Source: Manihot esculenta (lineage: Eukaryota > Streptophyta > Magnoliopsida > Malpighiales > Euphorbiaceae). From it: a DNA stretch of 64,000 nt. The stretch is from NCBI RefSeq assembly GCF_001659605.2, contig NC_035164.2:10378994-10442993 (forward strand), in the 5' to 3' direction. Under the pieces are notes generated by a model. It saw only the letters and a list, made by a program, of their open reading frames with translations. It had not been told where the DNA came from and did no database searches. A program made the position numbers and the translations under genes. Within the stretch, counting starts at the first letter, position 1. Every line of letters starts with the position of its first letter. Of this stretch, positions 45,660 through 57,658 are shown one piece after another.

Positions 45660-47839
45660 AGTAATACCCGGTTAGATTCCGGTATCGGAATTCCTACCGT
45701 CCGGTGGAATCTCGGATGTCGGAACTCTCTAGAATGGTAAAATCATGTTTTTATAAAATATTTTCATGTATTTTATAGTTTTAAGTAAGAAATAAATTGA
45801 GTTTTTGGAAGAAAAGCACCATGGAGGAAAATCCAGGTTCGTCCGCCGAACTTGGTGGAGTTTTGGAGTCACCTTTGGCTTCCGAAGGTGATCTGGCCAG
45901 CCACCTATAAAAGGCTCCATGTCCGAAAATGGGCGAGTTTTCTTCCCCATTTTCGGACAGAGGTGAGTCCATGCCCTCCCATGGTTAGTTTTGATGATTT
46001 TCTTCAAATCTTTCAAGTTTTAACAAGTTTTAACTTGGTATTTGAAGTTTTGAGCTAAAGATTAAGTTTTGGAGCTTGGAGACCCAATGAGCTAGATATC
46101 TCTCATCTCCAAGTTAAGGATCGCATCTCCTCTCGATCTTCAAGAGGTAAGCTTAGATCCTACCCTTCTTGTATGTTTTATGAAAGTTTTGAGGGGTTTT
46201 AAGAGGGTTTATTGCATGATTAGAGTATATGCATGATGTTAGGGTTTATGTGAGTTCTACGTATAATGTATGTTATATGTGTTGCTAAATGTGTTGTTGT
46301 TGGGGTATAGGATAGTTTGAGACCCCTATATGCTTATGAATGTGTTTATGCATGTTTAGGAGTGTTGTGTTTGAGTTTGGAAGGTTTGGGAGGCAAAATG
46401 TGCATAAGGGCTGAGTTCTGCCACTTCTGGAAGAACTCAGGTTCGGCAGCCGAAGGCACTTTCAGCCGCCGAACCTGCCTGTGGAGGCAAGCTTTTAGCT
46501 GCCGAACCCTGCCCCCGAAAGTTAAACTTTCAGCTCTGGAGGGGAGTTTCGGCCGCCGAAGGTGCCACCGAAGGTGCATGAGTTTCGTCTCTGGAAGGGA
46601 CTTTCGGCCGTCGAAGGTGCCGCCGAAAGTGGCTGAGTTTCGGCTCTGGAGGGACTTTCGGCCGCCGAACCTGCCGCCGAAAGTGCCATGTTCAGCCTTC
46701 CTTTGCATGATTTCTATGATTGTTTTATGATGTTTTAAGGGGTTTTTGAGGAGTAGTTTAGAGTTATGTTAGTGTATGTTTGGTCCCTCATTTTGAGTCC
46801 ACCTGTGTAGGTTTGGACCCGAGGACCCCAGCAGTGAGCTAGCTGCTTTAGAGTCAGCCTGAGGTGAGTAGAATGAATCTTTATGTTTCAAGCAAATAAA
46901 TTTTGAGCATGTTCATACATCACGAATGCCATGATATATTTTAGGTTGTTGCATTAGAATTTCACGAATATGTTGCATTGCATAATTTGATGTTGATGTG
47001 GATGGATGTTGGATGACCCATTAGTCCTCGATATGATGAGACATGATATGATATGATATGGAAGTCCAGGTGTGGCCTACACTACGCCCCTGGCACAATG
47101 TAAGAGAAAGACTGGGTGTGGCCTGTACTACACCCCCGACACGGTTAGATATGTATGATATGTTATGTGTAAGAGAAAGACCAGGTGTGGCATGCACTAC
47201 GCCCCTGGCATGATTGGATTATGTAGAGGGCTATTAGTGACAAGTCCATCCTTGATGTGATTTGTTTGTGATGTGATGCATTTCATGAAAGCATGGATTT
47301 TAATATAATGTTTTACTATTCTGCTCACTAGGCTCTAGTAGCTCACCCCATTCCCTTAACCCCAAGTTTGCAGGTACGGGATAAACCAGGAGGTCGGCAA
47401 GAGTAGAGGCATAGTGTATGTAATAGTTAGTAGTGGACATGTATTGGAAAATGCTATAATGTTATGTAATGTAAAGAATTGTATTGAAGATAGAATTGTG
47501 CTTGGCCCTAGTGTATGGTTAATCCCTTTTGGGTACATGATCTTTTTAATGAAATGTTTTAATGATGTTTTTATGTTAAACCAACCTTAATGTATGATAT
47601 GTTACCCATTGGAACATTTGATGAAGGCTCCAGTGTGGGGTTTTATGTTTATGGTTATGTGCATGCACAGATTAAGCTTGGGGATGAAAGAAAAAGTTTA
47701 AAGTTTTTATGTATTTGCATGATCATGTATGGGATTTAACATGTATACAGAATGTATGTTAGGCTTGCTACGGGTTCCGACTACCTTAAGTCGATCTGGA
47801 TCCTAGCGCCAGTAGCGATCCGGTTTTCGGGTCGTTACA
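45660..47839 (+). mobile_element. Solo LTR of the Tekay-type family with ACATT target duplication
   Basis: A single 2.18-kb LTR, homologous to the LTRs of elements 1-3, flanked by the 5-bp direct repeats ACATT at 45655-45659 and 47840-47844. The first base is A instead of T. No internal sequence adjoins, so it arose by recombination between two LTRs. Palindrome clusters are at 45835-45900 (reduced) and 46435-46690, and a three-unit minisatellite at 47060-47220. Confidence 0.93.
45906..45912 (+). promoter_or_regulatory. TATA box of the solo LTR
   Basis: TATAAAA in the conserved AGCCACC context shared with the other LTR copies. Confidence 0.6.
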
Positions 47840-48075
47840 ACATTGGTAAATCATATTTCTTAAAACTTTATGTTTAAACTTTAATTAACGGAATTCAAAA
47901 TTCATATATGAATTGGACGTTTTAAAACAATTGTTTAATTTTTCATTTTTTTAAACATATGTTAATAAATTACTAATGAATTAAAAATTCAATAAGAAAA
48001 AATTTTGCACTTTTTTTTTTTAAAAAAATTGACCTTTTTCATTCATTGACGGAATTAAAATCTCTTAAATTAAAT

Positions 48076-50045
48076 TTATACTATATATAAGAGTGGAAAG
48101 AAGGAGAATAATGGGATTGTCGATTTTACGCTTATATTATTTAATTATTTATGATTAATTTTAAATTTTAAAATAAAAAATTATTTTATTATTTGAATAA
48201 TTTTTTAAAATAATTTTAGATATTTATCATTTAAAATTAATGTATGCACATTTAAATTTTTTATTTATGAGTTTAATTAATTTTATTTGATAATTATATA
48301 GAATAATTATTAAAAATTAATATTTTGATAACATTTAATTATTTTTTAGATAAAATTATCAAAATAATAAATTTAAATATTAATTAAAAATATTAAAATA
48401 ATTATCATATATCGTATTATTAGATTTATATTTAAATATTAAATAATTATAGAAAATAATATAAAACAAGAATTTTATTTATATTAAATTATTCTATAGT
48501 AAGTGGTTCTTTTAAGATTAATAATTATATAAAAAATTATAATTGAATATTAATTAATTATAAAAAATTTATAAAAATAATAGTTTTTATAATATAAAAT
48601 TATAAGATAATGGGTTCATCTTTTAATTATAATTTTAGTTTCTCTCATTTTAATCATTTTTAATTTTACCCTTCAATATTTTTTCCCATATTCATACTTT
48701 TTAATCTTTTCTCATATTTCTCATCTTATTTCTTATATTCATTTTTTTTTGCTTAGCTTTGCTCATCTTTATCATCTTGTTTCTTATATTCAATCTTTTC
48801 TCTCTTTTTCTAATTTTACTCTTTATTATATTTTCTTTTTAACTTTTTATTATCTTCAATTTTCACATATATTTTTGGTTCTTTTTCCTTCATTTCTTTT
48901 GTCTTTCTCAATTTTCTCATCATTTATATTTTATATTTTTTTTATAAGTTTTTCATAATTTTTTAATTTTATTATAACTTAAAAAAATATGATAAATAAT
49001 AATCAATTAAAATGACAAACTATTAATTAATATGCACTTACAGATTTAGTTTGAATTAAAAAATATAATAAATAATAATTAATTAAAAAAATAAAATATT
49101 AATTAATATGCACTCACAGGTTTAACCTAATAGTAAGTGTATCGGAGTAAAATTTGAGAGATCTCATATTCTACTCTCTCAATTTCCAATCCCCATTTCA
49201 AACAAAAAACTATTAATTAATATAAATAAATACTTTTCTATTAATATAATATTATTAAAAAATAAAAATAATTATAAAATTTATAATTTAATTATCGATA
49301 TTTTAAATAGTATCAACTACATTTTTATAATTTGATTAATAAATTTTATTATTTTTTTATCTTTTATTCGTTGTATTAAACTATGGTTTAAAAAAGTAAT
49401 TTTATTTTTTATATTAATAAATATTTGTTTAATGAGTTTAATATTGCACTTATTGTTATTTATCAAATACAATAACTTATTACTAATTTTCCATTAATAA
49501 TAATTTTTTATTTTTAATATAAATTAATAATAAATTTTATTTCATAACATGCTAAAGAAATGTAAAGTGTTTATTTATGTTTGTAATTGAGCACTAAGTT
49601 CAAAGATCATATGTTAAATGGCTAAAACCACTTGTACCTAAGATGTCAGATGCATCTAATGCAAATAGGATTTTACATAAAAATAAGTTTTTAATTTCTT
49701 AAATTAAATATTTATCAAATATATATGTATATAAATATTTAATCTAATACTTATTAGTCTAGTATTTTATAATGCTAGGAAATATAATGAGAACCCATTA
49801 TTATTATTATATATAAAATAATAATAATTTAATTTTTTAGTTAAAAAAAATATATGATTGTGTAAAAATTTATTTAAATTATTTTATTAGATGTGCAATT
49901 TGTTGCCAGATGGAACCAATAATAATATCTTAATAAAAATTAATGCAGTAATAGTAAGTAGAGAAGACCTCATCGTCCATGTTAAATTCATGGAATGAAA
50001 GCAGATTTTTATTGTTGTTATTATTTAAAAAATTTCCCATGAATG
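48076..50045. other. AT-rich intergenic DNA
   Basis: No gene or recognisable element. The open frame at 48749-48958 is pyrimidine-rich low complexity. Confidence 0.55.
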
Positions 50046-50052
50046 CTTAATT

Positions 50053-50610
50053 ATGCTTATAAGTAAAAGACTAATTGATGGAAAAACTTACCAACATCAT
50101 TCTCCTGGACATCACAAATCACAAATTAAATTAAACGTTGATACTGCATTATTCCTACATCAGGTTATGGGAGTGGATTGTGTTTTAAGCGGATGGAATG
50201 GTGAGTTTATTGTAGCACGTCAACAACGAATTCGTGATAATTTTGATACTTTTACAGCTAAGATCATGGTTCGTAGAAAAATTTTAAGCTGACTCAAGAA
50301 TAGTGGTTGATACTCGATTATTGTGGAGTCAGACGCTCAACTTTTGGTTCGAACTATAATTGATCCTAATTATCAGGATTTATCATTATTTAGTAGTCTT
50401 ATTTTTTATTGTAAATCTCTTATCTCGAAAATGATTTCTATTTCTATTAATTTTGTTCGTAGATCTACTACTGGTGTAACTCATGTGCTTACTCGAGTTA
50501 GTCATGATATTTCGAGTCTGGTTAAGATCTTTTCCTCACCTTCTAATTGTATTTCTGAGTTGATCGTTCTTAAAATTTAATAAAGTTTAGGTTTTATTAA
50601 AAAAAAAATT
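50053..50610 (+). pseudogene. LINE 3' end: RNase H-like (RVT_3) relic with poly-A
   Basis: The reading IKLNVDTALF ... CVLSGWNGEFIVARQQRIRD ... AKIMVRRKILS-stop, then VESDAQLLVRTII ... INFVRRSTTGVTHVLTRVSH is the plant RVT_3 RNase H-like domain that ends many LINEs. One in-frame stop (about 50290) splits it and the match resumes at 50323. A natural stop at 50578-50580 is followed by AATAAA and an A-run at 50600-50609, consistent with a LINE tail. It looks 5'-truncated. Confidence 0.75.
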
Positions 50611-51149
50611 TATTAAATAGCAGTTACTTATTTGATAAAAAATAAATTAATAATTTTAACTGTTAAGAAAAATAAACGACTTGTTATTATTTTATGAGAC
50701 CCATTACTAATTTTTTTTTTTCCCATTTCATCGGATTCACTTTCATTCACGTATATATTTTTAATTGGTTTATTCCACTCACGTCTTATAAATTTTGGAT
50801 TGTTCATATACGTTCTTTTATGTAAAACATCGGTACATTATATAATTTTTCATTATATGAAATTTAAGAAATAATAGTAAAATTTATTAATTATATTATA
50901 ATAAAAATAATCGATAAAATAAATTATAAATTATTTATTGATGATTTAAAAATATTAACTATTAAATGTGTATGGATAAAATTTCGTAATTATCTTTTAT
51001 TTTTATCTTTTAGTGTTACCAGTAAGACATTCCTTTCATTTTGTCAAATCTCTAGAAGAATTACTTCATTAGGAGTCTCTTAACAAAAACTGGTTTCTCC
51101 TTCAAGCTTTTAGACACACTATATAATGAATTAATTAAAAAAGTTGTAA

Positions 51150-52242
51150 TTAAAGAATCTAGAATTTTATGGGTTAAGGTTTTGAGAATAAAATATAAAA
51201 TACATAATCCAAGTCCGAGCAGCTATTTATATAAATATTCAGGCTCTAATTTTTGGAGAGGCATCATAACAGTTTGGGACACGGTTAAAGAAGAGGCCGT
51301 GTGGGCCATTGAAGATGGGAGATTTGCGAATTTCTAGTTAGACTCTTGTCTTTTAGAAAACAAAAAACTCATTCACTTTACATTTCCTAAAAGTTGGTTG
51401 AAGGAATCTATCTCAGAGTATGTGAATCTCGCTGGACATTGGAATTAGGCTCGTCTAGAAGTTTTCCTATCGGCTACTGATCTTATGGAGGTAACTACCT
51501 CTCCCCTACCCACGGCTGTGCCAGAGCACGACACTCTTATATGGAGACATACAAGTTCAGGGCAATTTACAGTTAAATCAGCATACCATATTCTTCTATG
51601 TAGTTCTCCCCAGAATAGTAGTAATGATTGGCAGGCCATATGGCATTGGAATGGACCAAAACAGATTCAAACTTTTCTTTAGCAAGTCCTTTATGATAGG
51701 GTCTTAACTAATATAAAGAGAGCCCATTGCCATCTTTGTACAAGCACGAGTTGTGAAATATGTACGATTGGGGTGGAGACAATTTCTCATGTGTTGAGAG
51801 AGTGTCCGGGAGCTAGGTTTGTTTAGAGCAAGCTAGTACCGAATGCTATAAGAATTAAGCTTTTCGACACCAAAGTGCTAATTCAAGAATGGTTGCGACA
51901 GAACATACATGATGAGGTTAATCAAACTCAAGGTCTTCCCTAGTCGCTCTATTTTGGTCTTGGCTGTTGGAGATTATAAATGCATAGGAATTCGATTATT
52001 TTTAATCAAAGAGTAGTTAACCTGAAGGGATTCATGCTATTACTGATGGAAGAAGCACGATTAGTACATCAACTAGCTAGTAAGACGCTTATGTCGAAAG
52101 TTAAACGGTTAAAGGTCCAGTGCATCTCTAAATGGTCCAATCCCCCGGTTGGGGTGATTAAACTTAATACAAATGCATCTATTTGTCCAAGTAATCATTC
52201 TGCTTTTGGTGGAGGTATAATTCGTGACTCAAATGGTACTTG
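51150..52242 (+). pseudogene. LINE relic: RT C-terminal, zinc-binding (zf-RVT) and start of RVT_3
   Basis: Plus-strand pieces in order: SNFWRGIITVWDTVKE and AIEDGRFANF (51260-51340); LIWRHTSSGQFTVKSAYHIL (51540-51600); WHWNGPKQIQTFL-stop; RAHCHLCTSTSCEICTIGVE with ISHVLRECPGARFV (zf-RVT Cys/His region, 51720-51830); then GVIKLNTNASICPSNHSAFG, where RVT_3 begins. Several stops. It breaks off at 52242, where a direct-repeat element starts. Confidence 0.8.
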
Positions 52243-52632
52243 TGATATGAGCAAGGAAATAATATCATACATCAAAAGTTTAAAATGGAAAACTCTAAAT
52301 CATAACAAATCAAGTTACCATCACTTATTCAAGGTTTACAAGATGAGAACTATATTTGAAAAGCATGGGAGAATAAGGAAACAAGTCACTCTCTTCAATA
52401 CATGTGAACATACAACACGATTTCAGATCGCGTAATGCATGTATGGCCAAATTGCATTTAGGCCAGTTTTATTATTTTGATATTTTAGTATTTTATGGAA
52501 TTTATTTTAAATTAATTTGGCCTATATTAGAAGTCAAATTCGTGCAGCCCGTTTAGGAAGGAGATTTCTCCAAGATAATTTAAGAAACTAATCCAGGTTT
52601 GACTATTTGAGTAGATACCCTTCCTATATTGT
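52243..52632. repeat. Direct repeat, first copy
   Basis: Paired with 53005-53395. Open reading across it (to 52435) is a fusion of LINE sequence with the repeat and not a gene. Confidence 0.8.
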
Positions 52633-53004
52633 AATTACATCTTCCTACAATAAAATTAGAGTTTTGAAGGTTATAAAAACACTTTTAAGCTGGCAGCCAC
52701 AATTAGCCAATGAACAAAAATAATGTTATGAACAATATTTGGTTATTCTCCATTATTTAGCAACTTATCAAGGTTTAACCTTGTGGCGTTCTAATATGGA
52801 TCTCTTCCATGCTAAGTTAACTTATCAAGAATTTCTTGTGGCGTTCTCAAAGTTGGAATCGCTTGATTATCTATGTTTCTAATCACATTGGTTGGTTAGG
52901 GGTGTAGTAGAGCAACTTTCTGGAAGATATCTTCGTCTTGTTCTTTGTCAAGTTGTGTGACGAAATTTTTTATTACAAGTTAGTTCTGGGTTCCGCATCA
53001 GTAA

Positions 53005-53395
53005 TGATATGAGCAAGGAAATAATACGATACATCAAAGATTTAAAATGAAAAACTCCAAATCAAGTTATCATCGCTTAATTCAAGACTTATAAGATGAG
53101 AACTATATTTGGAAAGTATAGGAGAATAAGGAAACAACTCACTCTCTTCAATACATGTGGACGCACAACACGATTTCAGATTGCGTAATGCATGTATGAC
53201 CAAATTGCATTTATGCTAATTTTATTATTTTGGTATTTTAGTATTTTGTTATATTTATTTTAAATTAATTTGGCCTATATTAGAAGCCAAATTTGTGCAG
53301 CCCATTTAAAAAGGAAATTTCTCCAAAATAATTCAGGAAAATTATCTTTAATGTAATCCAGGTTTGACTATTTGAGTAAATACCCTTCCTATATA
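53005..53395. repeat. Direct repeat, second copy
   Basis: Paired with 52243-52632. It differs by substitutions and a few small indels, for example an extra TTATCTTTAATG-like segment near 53342, and ends in an A/T-rich tail. Confidence 0.8.
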
Positions 53396-55955
53396 TTTGA
53401 GTAAAAAATATATAAAAAAAAAAAAAGTATATTTTTCATGGAACAAACAAACGTCAGAACTGTATTTGGCAATTTGTGTGTTGATCCACGACTGAGCCTG
53501 GGGAATAGTTCCTTGGGTTAAGGCCCTTGCGAAATTTATAAACCTTGAACACGGCTTATTTTACAAAATTGGGCTGGGATGTGCTAACCAAACCCATAAC
53601 TATTTGGGTTCATATGATTGGGTCTAAGTGTAAAGTTCCCAACAGATAGTGCCTCAAATTTCTATTGTAGCTATTTGTTCGTCTCTTTAGCTTGGGATAT
53701 GTGAGATTTGGGAGTGCTTAAGTAATAATATAGTCTGGGCACTAGACAATGGGAGAGAACATTCGACACACAAAGTGATAGAAATGTTTCATATGTCTTT
53801 ATTGTAGTGTTTAGATTTTTAAGTGAATTCTAAAAAGTCAAAACTATTATACAAATTTTTTAAATAATATTTTAAATTTAAATATTTTTTCTACAAATTT
53901 TAAAGATAGTGTTAAAATACAAAAATATAACTTGATGAATACTATAATTTTAATTTCAAAAAAAAAATATTTATTACTAAGAGATGGAACCTTTAATTTA
54001 TATTAAATTAGTTTTTAATAATTTATTAATTAAATCAATTTCAAAGCAACTCGATTCTTGAGTCCGATTGAGACAAAATGAAGAAAATCCATTTCCAGCT
54101 CGAGATTTACCCATTCTATTGCCGCTGTCGAGATTCCCCACATTCTGATTCATAGGTCCAAATTCGACAGAAAAACAAAATATATTTTGGCTGCTCCATT
54201 TGATTTATTTTTCAATAAAGTAATATTACATCTCCGTATATATGAAAATTAATATATATATATATCTTTCCATTTTTAAAAATTAACAAATTTAATTATA
54301 ATATTTTGACTCAATAAATTTAAAAGTTCATCCATCAAAATAATTTTTTTATTTTAATAAAATTAAAATATAGAAATTAAACTACTTCTTCCGTTTTATT
54401 TTTTATATGTATTAAAAAATATAATTTTTTTATTAATTTTCTAATTATACTTATTTTAAATATATTAAATATTAAAAATTTTTTAAGAAATTTTTTAAAA
54501 ATAAAATTATAATAATTAAATTATATATTATTATAATCTAAAAAATAATAAAAATATATAGAAATTATAAAATGAAGTAAGTATTTATTTTTAAAAATAT
54601 ATATATATTAATTTTGACATAATGTAATGATTTGATAACATTTTATATTTAGTTATATTTTAATAATTTTAAAGATAATTAACAGAAAATTAAATAGAAA
54701 AATCCACAAATTCAAAATTTAGAGGTTAAATTGTTAAATTTTAAAAATAAAGAGACATTTTATGTTGTGTTAAAAATAATTATTAAAAAATAAACATTTA
54801 TATTTTAAAACATAATATAAATCAAAACATAGTTTTAGAGAACTCTATATATATTATTTAATACAATTTATTATATCATTTTTGTTTGAAAATTAAATCA
54901 TTTAAAATCTACTATTACAAAAAAAATAAATAAATAAAACTCCCGCTTCATCCACTTTTATGTATCACTTTTCAAAAGTTAATTTTTTAAAAGTTTTAAA
55001 ACAAAGAGTATTAATTATTTTTTTAAAAATTTTAATTTTTTTTTTGAAATGAAAACTAGAAATTGAGAGAAAACATGAGATCTTTCAGATTTAATAGTCT
55101 TCTTAATCACCGGTGCAAAGACTTTTTAAGTAATAAATAAAAGTGGTTGTTGGAGTGTGTAATTAAAAAAATGAACCCTTTAAACTTGTATATACTAAGA
55201 TTTCCCTTTTTGGAAAAATATAATATGCAAAGTGTTTTGAAATTATTGTCTTTATCTCCTTCATGTTATGTTTGGTCTTTTTAATGTTCATTCGAATTTT
55301 AGACAACCACCAAATCACCTTTGGATGAAAGGCAAATACTCATTAGTCATAAAGAGAGGCCGAATTCCATTTTAATCGAGCTTAAGACCTAAGAGTAATA
55401 TAAACTAGGGGCTTAGATTGAAGTCTCTAAAACGAGGCTCATGACCCAAAACGAAAAAGAAAATTCTAAAGCAAAAGCATGAACGATAATCAAATAGGGA
55501 CTGGGGCATTATCATTTGGGGAATAGTAGATATTGAAAGGCAAAAAAATTTCTATATTTGGGCTTAGGTGAAAAGACCTTTTTTACCCATAAATGCATTT
55601 GGCTTTGTGCAGCCCATCTTATGTGTAGTGTTTTCCACTTATAGCGAAGTAAAACACTAACCTACTAATTGAAGTAATGAAATCTGTCCATTTGTAAACA
55701 GAATAAAAATTTCAAACAAGTATAGTTAATGTACATAATAAAATGTTTCAAAAGATATTCTATAAAAAGGTAAATAACATGCTTAATATATCCTTCTATC
55801 ATCCTAATTAAAGACATATTTAAAAGGTTTTGGTTAACCTTATATTTCATTAATCATAAAAGTATATTTATACAATAATTTTAGAGACAAAATAGAAAAA
55901 AAATTACAACACCAATAAATGACTAATATAATCATATACAGAATAGACTTATTCC
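53396..55955. other. AT-rich intergenic DNA
   Basis: No gene seen. 53440-53800 is less AT-rich and unidentified, possibly decayed element sequence. The remainder is AT-rich with short TA runs. Confidence 0.5.
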
Positions 55956-55964
55956 TCTTTACCC

Positions 55965-56796
55965 TCCCTTAAGTAAAACTAATGTAGCATACACGTGTAA
56001 CTTATCTCGTAACTTATAAAATTGAGCCTTGAGCAATAGTTTGGTCAACACATCAGCCACTTAATCATGAGAAGGAGTGTAGCAAACTTGCAGCAGCCTT
56101 TATTTAACCCAATCACGAACAAAATTGAAGTCAATGTATTTGTTCTTGGTGTGGGTGTGTAGAATTGGATTAGCCGTGATATAAGTAGCGCTAATATTAT
56201 CACACCAAAGGAGTAGAGTAGAGAAAATAGGCAAGTGGAGTTCTTTGAGAAGATTCTAAATCCAAAGTAACTCAGATTTCACTACTGCCAAGGCTTTATA
56301 TTCAGCCTCAGTGGACGATTGAGAAACTGAACGCTGCTTCTTCGAAGACTAAAAAATCATTGCAAATTCATAAAAGATGTCATAACATGTGGTAGACTTG
56401 TGATCATCCACATCACCCGCCCAATCACCATCATAGCCATGTAGAGTATGAGCGGTGTGAGAAGGAAAGAAGAGACCATGAGTAGCAGTAGTCTTCAATT
56501 ACCGCAAGATGAATTTGACAGCTGCCCAATGATGAGTGATGGGACAATGCATAAACTGACTAACCTTATTGACTGCATTGAAAATATCCAGCCATGTGAA
56601 CGTAAGATACTGCAAGCTACCAACGACACTTCGGAAAATAGTATCATTATGGAAACATTCACTATCTACTAATAGCACTGCATTGACACATACCTGTTCG
56701 TTTCAATAAGTCTTTTAATATATTTAGATTGATGAAGCAAAAGTCCATTAGAGCACCAAGCAACCTCTATGCCAAGAAAGAAGTTCAACTTGCCCA
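55965..56796 (-). pseudogene. Ty1/copia RT end and RNase H relic
   Basis: The minus-strand reading starts at the right with LGKLNFFLGIEVAWCSNGLL and HQSKYIKRLI (the conserved copia RT segment). It then continues in broken frames through a decayed 'tyrosine-x-A-D-W-A-G' region and a T-E-A-E-Y region, down to a terminal stretch near 55980 that resembles the end of copia Pol. Several stops and frame shifts. It is cut exactly at its right end (56796/56797) by a copy of the inverted-repeat family. Confidence 0.75.
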
Positions 56797-57000
56797 ACGA
56801 TGGGTGCCGAATTCGTCAATTTAATTTTACTTCCCTTTTCTTGATTGATAAAAACTTGTAGATAGGGTAAGTGAGTATCGATCCCACAGAGACCTTAATC
56901 CTGTATAATTTAGATGACCAATTTGAAATAAAATAGTAGTTTAATACAAAAAGTGAGAAGAAGAGAGTTTTGATAAAAATGGTTTTGCCTTGGGCAATGA
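56797..57000. repeat. Third copy of the inverted-repeat family terminus
   Basis: Matches 37561-37735 (CGGGTGCCGAATCCGTCAAT-like start, ATCGATCCCACAGAGACCTT core, TTTTGCCTTGGGCAA end). Unlike that copy it keeps the segment with CTTGTAGATAGGGTAAGTGA, also present in the left arm at 37380-37497. Confidence 0.75.
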
Positions 57001-57087
57001 TAGAGCATAATTTAGTCCATTTTATATTAATATTATTGATGAATATTTACATGATTTCTGATTAATTTAGTACTTTTAATATTATTT

Positions 57088-57658
57088 TGCAGAAATGACG
57101 CAGAACCCTATGGCACAAGCCTCAAACCCACACACACAAGTAGATATGGAATCCAAAGATTTGATAAACCCACCTCCTATGGCACCCCAAACTTAGAGAA
57201 GCTGAAACACCAATGATCAAAGGATTTAGATAAGAATCTGACAAACGCCACAATGAATAGTTGATAAGTAAGCCAAGATTCCTGGTGTAATTGATGAAAG
57301 CAAATCCTCACTCTCACTCAAAGCAATACACGCCAAAGGCATGAGAAGAATTCTGAAATTTTGATTAAAAGCTGCCTCTTACAATTGTTTCTTATCCTTA
57401 TATAGTAAGGAGAAAAACAAATAAAACCCTAAGACACTCTTCTTGGGCCTGACTTAAACACATAAGGCCCAAACCCAATCACACACTAAAATAACACATA
57501 AGTATTAAAACATAAGCCCAAAACATGGCCCAACACTCTAAACTTAAAAGATAAAGTATGGCCAGAATACAAGCCCAAACAAAGCTAAAATAAAACAAGT
57601 GTTAAATAATAAAAATATAGCAAGTCCATCATAACAAAGCTGAATTTTCACAAAAGCC
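57088..57658 (-). promoter_or_regulatory. LTR-like promoter region downstream of the 286-codon ORF
   Basis: On the minus strand this stretch has repeated GGGCC(T/C)-A motifs, a TATA box (TATATAAGG, 57396-57404) and then a run ending near TCTGCA at 57088. Placement after the stop of the 57659-58519 ORF is what a 3' LTR would show, but no second LTR was found, so this is inference. Confidence 0.35.

Larger units (their letters stand above)
52243..53395. mobile_element. Small LTR-like element (possible TRIM) inserted in the LINE relic
   Basis: A sequence beginning TGATATGAGCAAGG occurs at 52243 and again at 53005, similar for about 390 bp with several small indels. The copies enclose about 370 bp without coding capacity. 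The first copy continues into TATAAAAACAC (about 52672). It interrupts the LINE RNase H-like domain. A TG start and small size suggest a terminal-repeat retrotransposon in miniature, but no clear primer site, polypurine tract or target duplication was found. Confidence 0.5.

Noticed and set aside
51980..52435. 151-codon ORF as a gene
   Set aside because: Fusion of a LINE RVT_3 fragment with the start of an inserted direct repeat.
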